Below the pieces are notes generated by a model, which saw nothing but the letters and a program-made list of their open reading frames with translations, made no database searches and was not told the DNA's origin. Both the position numbers and the translations under genes were made by a program. Of a stretch of 64,000 bases of DNA, positions 48,478-61,217 are shown one piece after another. Position 1 is the first letter of the stretch. Each line of letters begins with the position of its first letter. The stretch spans positions 39,698,804 through 39,762,803 of the forward strand of contig OZ034971.1 in NCBI GenBank assembly GCA_964030785.1. The letters run 5' to 3'. Source of the stretch: Siderastrea siderea. Taxonomy: Eukaryota > Cnidaria > Anthozoa > Scleractinia > Rhizangiidae.

Positions 48478-51400
48478 GAATTAATGCTAAACCTGAACAG
48501 AGCAGCTCCACCAAGAACTCAGAGAAGGATTCCGAAATGATACTTAAGAAAGTTGCACAATCGTTGAAGGAAAAGGTAGACATCACGAATTTGTTGGCGC
48601 GTGTTTCCTCCCAGGATTCCAATGGGTACTTGCATATCTTTGTAATTATAACGCATATACACACAAGATGATATATGTATCTGATGATATAAAAATCTTA
48701 AAGGTTTATGTAAGATATCTCCGATGGTGAGAAAGATACAGCTGATGTATAGAGCATTGGTTTTAGCTAAAAAAGGATGCGAATGTGACAAAGCCACAGC
48801 ACCGCCCGTACTCTGCAAATACAGCAACCAGAGATATATATATTCATAAACTGAATTTGTTGATTGCGTTGGTTATCATTACAGTTTTCTAATAAGTCTT
48901 CGCAACTGATGTTGCCAATGGAATCGAAAACGGTAAAGTCAACAGAGACAAGATATGATCTATCCACGCACCACATGGGTTATTAACCTCGTTCTCTGTT
49001 TTAAGTTGCATTTAGTTTCAGTAATATCATTACGAAGTATAGTCTTAGTCGATACAAGATGGTTTATATGCAAACGTTACATGTGATAATTTTAGCACAG
49101 CCATATTTCTTCATTCCATTTTTTTAAACTTAAAAATGTAGTTCAACCCTCCCGCTGTCCCCTCCCCTCCCCACCCACCCCCCCCCCCCCCCCCATGGCT
49201 AACGTTATTAAAGTGAATTTGTGATGTATCGTATATAAATATGCTAATGGTTTCTTTTCTTTTCCTTTCTGTTCTTTTTTCATAGGTATAAAATCGACGG
49301 CGATGCGTTCGACACACATGCGGAAGAGCTATTTCAGCTGCTCAGTGAGGTCATTGAACAAGATGATTTAAAGGTGAGATAGACAAGGCATGCAGGGTTT
49401 ACCATAGGCTCATGAGGACCTTAGTCGTCATGCCCTGTTTTCATGAAATTGAGGCCAAGATATTAAGTGGTCTTGAATTAATGTACCGGGACATCAACTT
49501 TTATGAGATGCTCCAATAGCGAATTAAACTTGTGGTTGAAGTGTAGTTAGCAGAGCCGGTTAACAAAAAGCCAAATAATTACTTTTACATACGCGTGTAT
49601 TCTCAATAACGTTATCTTTGTTAAAATTTAAGAGCATCATGGATCTGTATACAGACGACATGGGTTTCAAATACCAAGAGTTTGCCCACGATTTGAAGGT
49701 AAGCATTCCTCTTTTTTTTCTTTTAAATCTATAGTGTATTGTTTCTTGGAGTAGAAACAGAAAACTCGTTCCTTGGAGTATGGACGGTAGACAACTGACA
49801 GCAAGGTACTGGGCTTCAAGAATGTCCACATCGGGCTGCATTTTGTATACGTGAAACGATGCTGTTGACGAGAATACTCACGTAATACATTCCATTTTTT
49901 ACACGTGAGACAAATAATAACCTTTTCCTGGTATGAAGACGACATTATATTGCTCTTCCACCCGCGTCTTTGACCTGTCTTTCCCGTTGGAGACACTTTT
50001 ACGACATTTGAGACAAGCAAAAAAACAAAGGTGTTTAGTTCAAAAAAGTATAACTTGCTGTCAAATACCGAGGGCAACACCGAACGCATTAGAGTGGATA
50101 ACCGTGATGAAACTACCTAAACAAAACGAAGCACTAACATAAGAAACCCCCTAACAATGATTTTTTGTTATGTTGCCGGCAACATAGAAGATTGCCATTT
50201 ATTCATTGTGTTGCTTCACTGCACAAATGTCACCTGTCAGTTATTGCTTCAACAGAGAAATTAGGGAGCCTAGAAAAGCGTCTTATTAATGGCAATTGAT
50301 CTTCTTTGTCAAAACAGGAAATTGAACAGTGCCATAAAAAATCTCGACCGCCATCAAGAAAAAGCAAAGTTACACCATCGACAATATCATTTTCCTTGGA
50401 AATTCCCGAACATCAAACGCGGTGTCCACCTCCAAAACTCGGTTCATCAGACATCCAGCGTAGTCGAAGGCGATTTTCCATCTCGTACGAAGTGTTGGTC
50501 TGGATTGTGTTTCTGGTCGTAACAGTATTGTGCGTGGTCGATCACTTTGTTCTCAAAGGTGACGTGGTGCTCGGGAGAGGAGGAAAGCATCCAAAAAGGC
50601 TCTGGGGCACTAACATTGGCGAAACATTGACCAACATCGTGTGGGCAGTCACTGCGCGCATCATTATCACTTCTCAAAATCTTATGTTCTACACGATGCT
50701 GTGGTGCTTTCCAAACTTCATCAGCGAGATCGCTCCAAAGTGGATCACAATTGATGGTATCCGTGACGTTCATGTCCGAATTCACAGATTCGCTGGCATC
50801 TTCCTGATTGCCATTCCTTCCGTTGCCCACGTCCTCGTGATCTTTGTTCCACCTCTTATTGACGGCACCGCATTAAAATACTACCCGCCCAGTACGTTCA
50901 ACTTCAGCACCTCCCCAGATCACTTAAATTGGTCAAAGTTCTGGGATCCTGCAGCCGTACAAGGTTGGACTTTCAACGATCACACCGGGGTCCACCTGAC
51001 CTCGGACGAGATCTACCGCTTCCTGCTCATGATCGTGTTATTCTGTTTCTTCTTTCCCCTGAGCAGATCCAACTACGCCAACCAAAAAAGCTACACGTTG
51101 GCCATAACCTTGCACGCGTTTGCTGGAATCTGGTATGCTATTGACAACATTCGGAAGATCACTCATGGGTTGGCGCATGTGGTTAATCTGCCCATGCTCA
51201 TCATCTGGTGCGTGGACCGCGTGCTCTCCATTTGGCTTTACCCACATCATCGAGGTCGCATTGTGCGGAAGAAAGTCCTTGGGAACAACGAATACGTCGT
51301 CTTGTACGTCAAACTCAACAAGGGCGTAAAATATGCCGTTGGCGATGTTTACTATCTTCATCATCAATTCAAAGAAAGCACGGGAATGATGCCTCAGCGA

Positions 51401-52243
51401 TCTCATCCCTTCACGACCTTTGCAAATTTATCACCGGATTCGACATGGGACATTGGTTTTGTGATATCGATCATGGAAGACGAAGAGCCATTGTTTTTGC
51501 CATGGACAAACTGGTTAGCAAATGATGACCACACTTGTAGTTTGCACACATGGGGCCCTTATCGTTCTTCTGTCAGTCAGCTGTCCACCCAACTCATACA
51601 AGAGGCAGAGGGAATGCAGTCGCCGTCCCACTACCTTCTGTTCGCAACTGGATCTGGATGCGGCTATCTTCTAGATGTCCTAAGCTGCCTCGCCTACAGA
51701 ACACAACCATCGTTTCAATGTGAAAGCCAGAGAAACAAGCACACTAAAATCGACATTTTCTACTCTGTCCGATGCAAGGCATTTTACAACTTTCTGTGTA
51801 AGCCAATCGACGAGCTCCTGAGAAAGATCAGCGACAAGAACACTGCCACTGTAACTTTTAAATTCTACGTCACCAATCCAGAGCAAGAACAAGATGATTC
51901 CGATGCAACAGACACCCAAATTCAGCTCATTAGTGGTCGAATAGATTTCGAAAAAGTTCTCAAGTCCGCCAATAAAAATTCTCGATGTTATTTTGTAGGG
52001 AGGCCGGCGATTGCCGAAAACGTGGAAAAAATATGCAAGAGAAAAGGGATGAGGTTAGTGAAGGATTACACTAACGGACGGGGAAGCGAAGAAGACCGCC
52101 GTTTGCTGATAAAGTATCTTAAGATAAGCTTCTGGGTTTTATTTTTCATTATTGCCATTTGCGTTGTAGCCGGTCTTGTTATAGATGTTAGGAGCATCAA
52201 AAATTCGCTTAATACGCATGGCTTGAATGTGACAAAGTATTGA
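48478..52243 (+). CDS. NOX/ferric-reductase-like transmembrane oxidoreductase
   Basis: Exons 48478-48625, 49286-49373, 49633-49698 and 50318-52243 have consensus borders and consistent phases; at least one 5' exon is missing. The first three short exons encode an acidic EF-hand-like segment (SQDSNGYKIDGDAF; TDDMGFKYQEF) that is degenerate. The last exon encodes about 640 residues: an N-terminal membrane segment (VLVWIVFLVVTVLCVV), then the heme region with VRIHRFAGIFLIAIPSVAHV and LHAFAGIWYAIDN, the FAD motif HPFTTFANL, the nucleotide-binding ATGSGCGYLLD, and YFVGRPAIAENV. This fits electron transfer from NAD(P)H through FAD and heme across a membrane, to oxygen or ferric iron. Two features are odd: the spacing of the candidate heme histidines is wider than in NOX2, and there is a C-terminal hydrophobic segment (FWVLFFIIAICVVAGLVIDV) after the dehydrogenase domain. 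EF-hand-like exons suggest calcium-regulated NOX5-type relatives. Confidence 0.85.
49176..49193. repeat. Poly-C tract
   Basis: A run of about 15 C in the intron upstream of the 49286 exon of the NOX-like gene. Confidence 0.9.
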
Positions 52244-53811
52244 TAGCCAAAGGACTAGCTGTATTAGAAGTTTTTAAAACACATTGTCGTAGAATACGCT
52301 TAGGATCGATTTTCGCCAGGAAGTAATTGTTTTATGATTCTTTCCTGATTAAAATTCAGACTATATTTACTGCATGCTCATTTGTCTCAAGTTTGCTCTG
52401 AATAACGCCTTCGAAGCAATGGATAGTCCAACAAAAAAAAAACGCACGCAAAAACGTAGCTAGTTTTTTAATAGAAATGTCAAACCTTCGGGGCCTTAAT
52501 ACAGGTGAAAACCAAGTGAAAGGACTTGAGCGACGTGAATATATCTTTTGAGAGGAAACATATTCACCCTCTTAGTCGTCTGAAGACTTTTTAGATTTAC
52601 CTACGTATGATTATTCCATAATAAGGTTTGTTTAACATAGTTTCGTATTAAATAATCGCCTTTCTATGTAGTACACGCTCAACACGGCTGAAAGATAGCG
52701 ATGACACGGCGTCGCATTTCCAATAGTAGGTGAAAAATCTGTAGCTATTCGCCGTTAGTTTTTCTACTTCCACAAAAAAATGGAAACATTTTATAGTTTG
52801 TTATTTAAGATATGCTAATCCACCCAGCAAAGAGTAGGTGTCGCAGTTTTCTACTTGTTCCTATACACTCGGGCCACAGACTCAGTCACAATCAGTGAGG
52901 ACACAAGCCAACGCTGTTTTTTTCCTTTTCGCGCTCCTCTTGTCCCTCACAATTCAGACAGACATTCTTGTAAACCAACATTGAAAGGACAGGGAGACAG
53001 ATTGTGTCCCACCTAATGTGTCTAATACTGCAGTTTATACCCCAGCAACGTTTTAATCACGTGTTCTTAGCGAGGTTAAGGTCAACGTAGCTCGGCGCTT
53101 AAATAGTTTTTGCTTCGTTGTCACTGTCTCTTTTCTGTGAACTTTTTACGGACTTTAGACGGCAAAAGGAACACTCTACGACGCAGTGGCTAATTACGGA
53201 TAACACATGGAACTAACCAAAGGAACTGCGTAAACGAAATTACTGACTGTGGTACAAATGTACTTCACGCTGCAAACAGGGAAAATATTTGCTGACGTCA
53301 TGACCCAGGCATCAAACGTGTACCTTATTGGATTAAAGACGGTTCTACAGTAGCTATACTTTGCATAACAACTGCTTTAGTTAATAGAGTGTGTATTCTA
53401 TAAAATAAACGTCTGCCATCTTAACCCAATCCGTATCTGTGTGAGTTGATCGGCAAGTTTCCTTGCTTTGCATGGGCCAGTCAGTCCGACTATAAGCTCA
53501 AGAACTATGAAAGAAGGTAAGCGATTGAAAACGCTCCGAAAATGGGGATTTTGGAAACGCAGTCCAAAATAAAGATTTCGTCGTTTATAAGTGCCCGGCA
53601 GAATTTAAAGATTTATTGAGATTCAACCTTCCATTCTCGCGTTAACGATCGAAAACAAAGGTTTTGGAAAACGATGACATTGAACAGTAAACAAGTCAGT
53701 ACAAAGTAGTCAAAGTAGCTTTTTTGAATGGAAGAAAAAAAAAACGATTCACAACGGAAAGAGGTGGATGGGCCTTCATTTGTGATAAAATCCCAGGGTG
53801 TGCCTAGCCTG

Positions 53812-53852
53812 ATTCTCAGACGGTCCGAGGTCCGCCTGAGAATCAGGCTAAA
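53812..53852. repeat. Perfect palindrome AGCCTGATTCTCAG
   Basis: AGCCTGATTCTCAGACGGTC and the reverse complement of the same arm (CGCCTGAGAATCAGGCT) meet around CCGAG. In the left duplicate copy (about 25117-25156) the outer eight bases of one arm are missing, leaving an asymmetric remnant. The arms look like a tiny foldback insertion. Confidence 0.7.
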
Positions 53853-54218
53853 GGTGTGCCATGTATTGAACTGAACTGAAAGCTATCAGTTTTAATTGCC
53901 TAACCATTTAGTTTTTTCATACTGCAGCTCGTTTCCATGACTTCAAAAAATAATGTTTCCTTGAACCTTGCTAATTTTTTAGCTTAAACACTCCAACGTG
54001 TGTTAGCGGACCGTTCACCTAACGCACCTCCTCCTGCATATATTCACCCTATCCACAAGTTCTTCTCTTCTAATGTCGAGTGGACTCATCCTCGCTTTCC
54101 TTTCCACCTTCTCCCCACCCCCAGTTGGTTTTACTTCCCACTTCCAATCGCGTGCAACTGAATTCTGAACTAAGAATACGTTATTAAAATACGAGTCCAC
54201 TGTTGCATGTGATACTTA

Positions 54219-54521
54219 AGCCGCGGCTACACGAGCGATTTCTTGCTTGCGATGGTGATGCGATTTTTTTGAAATTGTCGCGTCGCCGGCGCGCGGCGAA
54301 AATCGCATGTGTAGCCACCCTCTGACGAAGTCCGTGATTTTGTCACAAAAAATTCAACTCATTGAATTTCTCGCGATTTGTTTCTGCGATTTTTTCATCT
54401 GTCGCATCACCTGTGGGAGGGTGGCTACACATGCGATTATCTCCGCGCGCTGGTGACGCGACAATTTAAAAAAAAATCGCATCACCATCGCAAGCAAAAA
54501 ATCGCTCGTGTAGCCGCGGCT
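54219..54521. mobile_element. 303-bp palindromic MITE with a known empty site
   Basis: AGCCGCGGCTACACGAGCGA at the left end and its reverse complement at the right end are flanked by TTA at 54216-54218 and 54522-54524. The paralogous locus reads TGATACTTAAACGCTT (25521-25536) with one TTA and no insert, so the target duplication is seen directly. The 3-bp TTA and symmetric ends fit PIF/Harbinger. Reading the target as TTAA is also possible but makes the ends asymmetric by one base. Inner arms repeat GCGATGGTGATGCGATTTTT. Confidence 0.92.
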
Positions 54522-54597
54522 TTAAACGCTTACTGACATAAGATAAAACTGTTGAAGTGCGTTTGCCAATTATCTTGTGAAAATGGTATGAGTACGC

Positions 54598-56170
54598 TAT
54601 TACGCCCGTCTGCGATAACTTGCGATCAGAACCAAGTTTAGCAGTGGTCGAGTAACAGAAAATTAAAAAAAGCCATTAAAAAAATCCGTCCGGTTGAAGA
54701 TTGTAAAAAATAAATTCCAGTTGAGTGGTAGACATAGTAGGTGATCCGGCTGGTGGCGTTTAATTCGGGGATTCCCCCAAAGCCCTCAGATGACGTAACA
54801 CAATAACAAGTGTTTCCGCTTTTCTAGGAAAAGACTTTTACATACGTTCTGCGAAGACCGCTTGGGTAACAAAAATTTTAGCAAGAAATTAATTCTAATT
54901 ATTTCCATTCACCCATCATGTTTCCCCAAAAGAAATACGATTATCTTTCAAGGGAGATGCCTTAAGTTGTATTTAAAATGGACAATCTTGTTGTTGTTGT
55001 TGTTGTTTTTACGTGATCTAGTCGCGAACTCATCTCCCGATGAACATTGCTGATTCCTAGAAACCAGGTTCACCTTTCCGAGAATTAGTTTTGCAGTATT
55101 GAAAATAAAGTTGTGGGAAATGAATAGTAAATTGCGGTTTCATTCGTCTTGCTCCATCTGAATTCCTCATCAGTGGCCTCATGCTTTGGTATAAAAAAGG
55201 CTAATCGACAATTCGGCATCAAATCAAAGGCCCCTAAAACCGGTTGGGGGGGGTGGATACTTCCTTATATTAACTAGATACTCACACTATTTGCGGCCCC
55301 ACTCTAACCTGAAGTAGGGTACATTATGCATAGGCTCCTGTATAGATTTTGGCCATTTTGGTCTGAAATAGGGTGTGGTTTGTGATTCTGGTCTGGAACT
55401 GAGTGTTTTTAGAAGTTACGTTTTATTATCATCTTCTCTTGAGAAGCGCGTTTTGATTATCATCAGAACTTTGAAGCCCTTCTCAAATGTCTAGGCAAAC
55501 CGAAGCAGTTCCGAAATAGTCCGACGTTGAATTTTGGGTCAGGTTTAAAATAGGGTAGGGAAAGTAACATATTTTAATCTAAAATATGGTAAGCTAGGGT
55601 TTCAAGGAGTGTGTCCCATACCCCACCCAAATTTTAGGGGAGTACCTCTCCCCGGGCCCAAAACCGACGGGTCCCGCATCCCGTGTCTGATAGAATGCTC
55701 ATCCCTACTCGCTTGGCTTAGTGTGAATCCCAGAGCAGGGGGGGTGGGACACTTGACTAATGTTTGGCTATAGGGGTGCCACTGAAGATTTGAAACCCTG
55801 ACCCTGTTCAGGACAAAAAATGCCCTACAATACCTACCCTGTGAAGGACAACACCCTGCATTTCAGTTTAGGTCCCTAGGGCAAATGACAACACTCCCTT
55901 GTTTCACACAATTCTAAAGTGTTTCAAATACCAGCAAACGTCCCTCATCTAGGATTGCTAAATACTGTATCAGCCATACTTAACGACGGCAATCATACTG
56001 ACCATACCCTGTTTAGGACAGGTTCCCACTCTGTTTAGGACAGACTCACATAAAAAAAATTATATTCCCTGGTTCCATGAAGGACAAAGAGGCTAAAACT
56101 ATACCCTGTCCAGCAGCACCTCCCTGTAGAGGCCATATTAGAGAGTATCCCCATCCCCCGGGGGTGTGAG
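54598..56170. repeat. Dispersed repeat fragments
   Basis: A (TTG)n run lies near 54985. At 55230-55680 there are phrases such as GGTCTGAAATAGGGT and CTAGGGTTTCAAGGAG, and at 55735-56165 the repeated phrase CCCTGTTTAGGACAG (about 56007, 56033) with CCCCC-GGGGG edges. These look like old non-autonomous elements, but I could not match clear terminal repeats. No exon was recognised. Confidence 0.5.
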
Positions 56171-57295
56171 TTGACTGAGGTCGTGATATTTGCTGGATTT
56201 AACCCCACTTTGGCCTAGTGTGAGTTGACTTTGCTGTATTCCTTTTACAAAAGAGAGCAAATCCTGCTCTAGCCAGGGTGCAAACAGATCTTCTTTCACA
56301 ACATCCAGCAACTGTCAGGCATCTTTAAACTCCATCTAGCACCCCACCCTCATAACTGTGATTCGAATTATATCAATTTCTTAAATAAATTTTTCAAAGA
56401 CATCATACCATTTAATGCAGAGTTTTTGCCCTTGAATTAAAACAACCATTTTTGTTGTCTAAAATATTTCATTATAATTTTTGTCCATTCAGAAAGACAA
56501 GGAAAATCAAGGAGACAAAATAAGGGGGAATTTTAAGTTAAATGAAATACACTGTGACACGCAGTGAATGTAATCTAAAGCATTCCATTTTATTGGTCTA
56601 TAACAAGATTATACACAAAAAACTCGTGTACGTTCACAGTTAGCCTGATGAAAAACACACAAAAAGGTTTGGGAGAATTAGAAAGCTCAAGTGAACCAAT
56701 AAAATGGAAAAAGCAGTATACTCTGATATTCTCCATCCCAAACTGTCTATTGTGTCTTAACTTTAGACTACCAATTGAAAAATAAGAACGCAAATTAAAG
56801 TAGGGATATGATAAGCCATAAAAGTTTTACATAATGGCTAAATGTAAACATAAGTTAACAACAGTGTGTTTGTGACAACTTCAATTGTTTGTATGTGAAC
56901 CTTAAAAGGACATATTCTCCCAGAACCTCTCACTGGGAGTTAATCAGGTCCCAGAGGTTGTAAACACAGATTCGTGAAGAACAAAATCTAACAAGTTCTT
57001 AACAATGTTTAACATACACTGCAATGTTTACACCTGACTCACTCACGCAGTGTAATCTCAAACTTCTACTAACAAAGAAGGAGAACAATAAATTTATTGT
57101 CTGTAATAACAGTTTCTTGCACAGATTGGTGCATTTATGTACAATTGCAGTGTTTGAGAGAACTTGAATGATTCTGTGACCTTTCACATTTATTCTCCCT
57201 TAACTCTCTCCACTGTATAAACTGACAATGCACTAAGAAACTAAAAATTAAGACAATTTAACATGACATAATATACTGCAACAGTTTAAGGAGGC
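56171..57295. other. AT-rich non-coding stretch
   Basis: There is no coding feature. TTTATT at about 56588 (AATAAA on the minus strand) could end a minus-strand transcript. Confidence 0.4.
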
Positions 57296-57910
57296 TTGAA
57301 AGGGTCTTTAGTTCTGTGCACATAGCCTACACATGACATGGCAAGAATGCACATGTCAACCAAGTGAATCAAAATTTCTAGTAAAAGTCCCACCTGAAAG
57401 TACTGGAAGTGAAAATATGGCATAAAGTCTTACAAACCACAAATAAAACATGCACGAAACATTTGTTTTTATTAACAAATTTTGCTCGGCGACCCAGCCT
57501 GACTTTTCGCATGCATGTAGCCTTAAGTGTGCCAATTCAAATAGAAATGTTTGGAGGACAGTTTTTCAGTGGAACTTTTTGTAATTCAAGAAAACAACTT
57601 TTTCAATATAATTTAAGTTCTACTGAATAAATTTTTGTCAAATCACCAGAGAAGTTAAAGAATTTAGGGCGCTTTCTAAAAATACAATAAAAAGGGTAGG
57701 TCACCAACTTAGTTTTTCAGATAATTGGCAAAAACTGAAATTTGGTGGTTCTTTTTGTGGGCCTTGGTGTTGCCATGGTAATGGCTATGACGTCACATAG
57801 GAGGTGTTAAGAGATGCATGGTTTGCCCACATTGTCAGAAATACTTTTTTGTACCCGTTCCTTGTTTCAAAAGGATTAAAACAATTAAAAACCCTTTTGA
57901 GCCACCTTAA
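57296..57910. mobile_element. TTAAGGWGGCTYRAAAGGGT element
   Basis: Inverted ends TTAAGGAGGCTTGAAAGGGT (57296) and, on the other strand, TTAAGGTGGCTCAAAAGGGT (57910) differ at four positions over 20 bp. The outer TTAA may be target duplication. It is about 615 bp with no coding frame. Confidence 0.7.
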
Positions 57911-59259
57911 CACACATGCCCGATACAAATATGACAATGAATTTGCAAGAAATTCAGTGTTTGCGTAAACCAAAGCCAATACATCACACTTACATTGTAT
58001 TAGAAAAAACATAAATTACGGTAAGCAAGAAATAATAACTGTATTTACTAGGCTAATGTATTAAAACACAGGAGAGGGACTCTCATTTAAAAGTGACAGA
58101 GATACTTGTTGGAGAATGAATACTAAGGAAAAAACAAGAAAGAAAGAAAAATTAACCCCTCAATGCACCAGAACCATGTTTTGAGCATATGATACCAGTT
58201 TGTTTTTACCCAGCAAATAATAAAACAAAACATTAACTGAAAATTGTCTAACTTTTTACATTGGCAATCAAATCAACTGAATTATGTAATTTTAGATGGC
58301 ACTGTTTTAGTATTTACACACAAGGTAAAATACCACAACACACTGTAATTAGGTCTGACTCAGTAAATGTAGAAACTAAACAACCTTATAGTGGTACCAA
58401 AATCGTATTTTAAATCCTGAACGTACAATGTGCAATCACTACGGTTACTTTAAATAACAGACTGGAGTGACCTCCCTGACTGCTAATCTAGGATGCCAGT
58501 TATACAGGGTGTGTTTAGCTTAATCACTCCTGTCACTTTTAAACAAATAGTTCCCCACACCCCTCCTTCCAAAAAAAGATATTATTAAACAATTATTCTA
58601 CAAGGAACTACTTCATTGGATAATTAGTGAAAAATAAACAACTCCTATCAAACAGGTGCAATTATTATTGTTTTATTAAATTGTTGTTGATTTTTTGTCT
58701 TTAAATTTTTTGGACAAATGTTTGTTTTACGGATAAGCTTTTGAATGCTGTGGCACCTGACATAGCATTCATTGAGGCAAAAAGCAAGGTTATTCACAGA
58801 ATGATAAAGTGTGTGCAGCATTCCAATGATTGACTGCTTTCAACCCTTTCAGGATAGTCGAGAGCGAGTCTGTAGCGAGGAGGAAAGACAACAAGAGACT
58901 GATCCCCCCTTGGCTCTTGGATCCAGGTTTTACTTTCTTCGCTTTTTTTTTTCTCACTTTCAGCTATCCAGAAAGGGACTGCTAGTAGTTTAATCAAATG
59001 AGAAAACTAGATTCAGAGTTTTTAAACAACACATGATTTAAAAACTTGTGACTTATGGTAAATAAGCTAAGACAGTAATCTATTATTTATAAAAAAGACC
59101 AGTGTTTAAACTTCAGTAATACTATAAACTGCCTAAAATATAAGTGATGTTCACACAAAAGTGAATTAAATGTTTGTCGCCCGACCATGGTCTCAATGAG
59201 TTCTTTTGGCCAAAAAGCCACAGTTCACATGCATCTACATGTAATAATTCTCTTACTAC
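57911..59259. other. AT-rich non-coding stretch
   Basis: Short open frames only, with nothing recognised. GATAGTCGAGAGCGAGTCTG and neighbours near 58850-58930 are less AT-rich and could include an unrecognised exon. Confidence 0.35.
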
Positions 59260-59267
59260 AGCTATAC

Positions 59268-59637
59268 CCCGGGGGGGGACTCCCATATGAAAATGAGGGG
59301 GATGCTCCTCGGAAAATTAGAATTATACCCCTAAAGGAGACCAATCTGGGCATGGTTCAGGTGTTATTTGACCCCTAAATGAGACCATGCTAAAACAGAC
59401 AACCAAATAAGAGCTTCAGTGATTTTAAATGCGCTAAAGATTGACGCTAAAGATTGACGTCGTTTGGTTTTTTCATATAGATATTTCCTTACGCACACCC
59501 TAAGCGATACCTGAATGGGTAAAAATATTGGCTTTCCTTCCTAAAAACCCTAAGCAAGACCAAAATCTGCAAATTACAACCCTAAGCGAGACGACGAGCA
59601 TCCCCGTCACTTTGATATGGGAGTCCCTCCCCCCGGG
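59268..59637. mobile_element. MITE with 8-bp target duplication
   Basis: The ends CCCGGGGGGGGACTCCCATA and (reverse complement of the right end) CCCGGGGGGAGGGACTCCCA are inverted. They are followed inwards by matched GGGGATGCTC/GAGCATCCCC. The direct repeat AGCTATAC flanks it at 59260-59267 and 59638-59645. Eight base pairs fits hAT-type targets. The 370-bp interior is non-coding, with CCCTAAG-type repeats. Confidence 0.9.
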
Positions 59638-59645
59638 AGCTATAC

Positions 59646-61217
59646 AAACTATATAAAGTGTCAGTAACTTAAGTGATACTGTATTGCCAACTAATTACAC
59701 TGTAATTGACAAGGAAAATGAGTGATAATATTCTTTTCTGAATCATTGTTAACAAGAAGTCGAAATAGACTGGTAACAGTCAGGCCACTTTCAATCCCCT
59801 ATGATGCTCCCCTTCCCCATGGCCAGTCAGCCCCCAAGGAAAAAACATAGATTATCCACATTATGTTGGACAGGCCACATAACTAGTTTTTCTTTAACAG
59901 CATATTTTAGGAGGAATTGTTGACACCCCTCGCTGATCTTACAAAAATATTAGAGCATGACAAAGTTTAATGTTATGCATGAATCCAAACATTTTTTAGC
60001 CTGGATGTCAAAAACAGACTGTAAAAGTCAATCTATGTAATGTGTATATCCAGTATTTCGAATATTTCAAATCCATTCTCCAAAATCACATGAGATACCG
60101 AATAAACTCTTCAAAATGACAAAGAAGAACTTGACAATTCCTGCAAGATTTTGAATTCCCACAGAAATTTATAGAAATTGAATCAGGCTAGTATTTCAAA
60201 CCGATTGTAAATTTATTTTTTATTTTAAGTTTGCCACAACCAGTTGAAACCATAGTTTGTATGTTGATGTCAAAGCAGCATAAAAAGTGAAGACAGTACA
60301 AAAATGACTTCTTAATTTACACTGCCTCAGTCAGTGACCTGAAAGCAGAGATTTCTCACACAATTCCGCTTAGGCGGGATAAAGAGAAATAGGAGAAATT
60401 AATTAAAACAACATATACAAGCTTTAGAGCTAAATAATACGGTATTACACCTTTATATAAATAATAAGCATGAGAAAAAATTATCTATCATAGAAATCTA
60501 CCATGGCAAACAATTTACAAATAAACAACACAAAATTGACTGCTCTGAAAGGGTCTAATTTTTTTTGGCTCCTGCTTTCTCACTTGAACACAAAAGCAGT
60601 TCAGGACAAAACTTTTCTTTTTGAAAAAAACAGGGAGCATTTTGATTTTTAACACTCTGTGGGCAGTGAAGCATAAGAAAGAACAACAAATCTGAAAGTG
60701 GAGAAGCTGAAAGTTTTAATTGACTTCATTTGAAAAGTAAATGTGTATCATGATTTTCACCTCTCCAAAATAGACAATTGCCAGTTAAAGTACAATTCAA
60801 AATGACAAATAAAGAACACAAGCAGAGGAAATCTTTTACAAATTCATTTAAAGCTTGATATCAAATTATTTTTACCCAAACAATTATAGTCTGTCAGAAG
60901 TCTGTAAGGTTATATTAAGGCTAGTTCATTATAACAACACTTGCAAAAAACATGGCAGAAGATTTTTAAAGGGTGCACTTAATTTGTTCGGTCTTTTATA
61001 ATATGAGTTTTAGACACAAAACTGCAATATTTAAACTGACAAGGAAAGTACTGTATGAATTTCTGTGATCTTTTTTTGTTTTTGTTTTATAGTGTATTCC
61101 AACAGCAATGATTGTGATATGCAACTGCTGTAAAAATACATTTACTTTACTGTGATGTTATTTAAGCTTAACTTATTGTCTTCTTGTTCTTGCGCTATAA
61201 AAAACACATGATGAGTT
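59646..61217. other. Probable 3' UTR or downstream flank of the NHL gene
   Basis: AT-rich, with no coding feature on either strand. A TTTATTTTTTATT tract at about 60212 offers AATAAA on the minus strand, so it may be the 3' end of the transcript of the NHL gene, about 1 kb after its stop. Confidence 0.35.

Larger units (their letters stand above)
51204..54597 (+). repeat. Segmental duplication, right copy
   Basis: Direct repeat of 22498-25801, covering the C-terminal half of the NOX-like gene and about 2.35 kb of 3' flank. The flank has no coding frame. It contains a possible poly-A signal (AAAATAAACGTCTGCC, about 53403), conserved in both copies. The copies differ by small indels, one 303-bp MITE (here only) and a ~190-bp deletion (here). 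Confidence 0.9.

Noticed and set aside
49560..50089. Minus-strand open frames of 93-140 codons
   Set aside because: They overlap the introns and an exon of the NOX-like gene, have no recognisable motif, and read like AT-rich noise.
50447..51406. Minus-strand open frames opposite the NOX exon
   Set aside because: They are shadows of the large coding exon.
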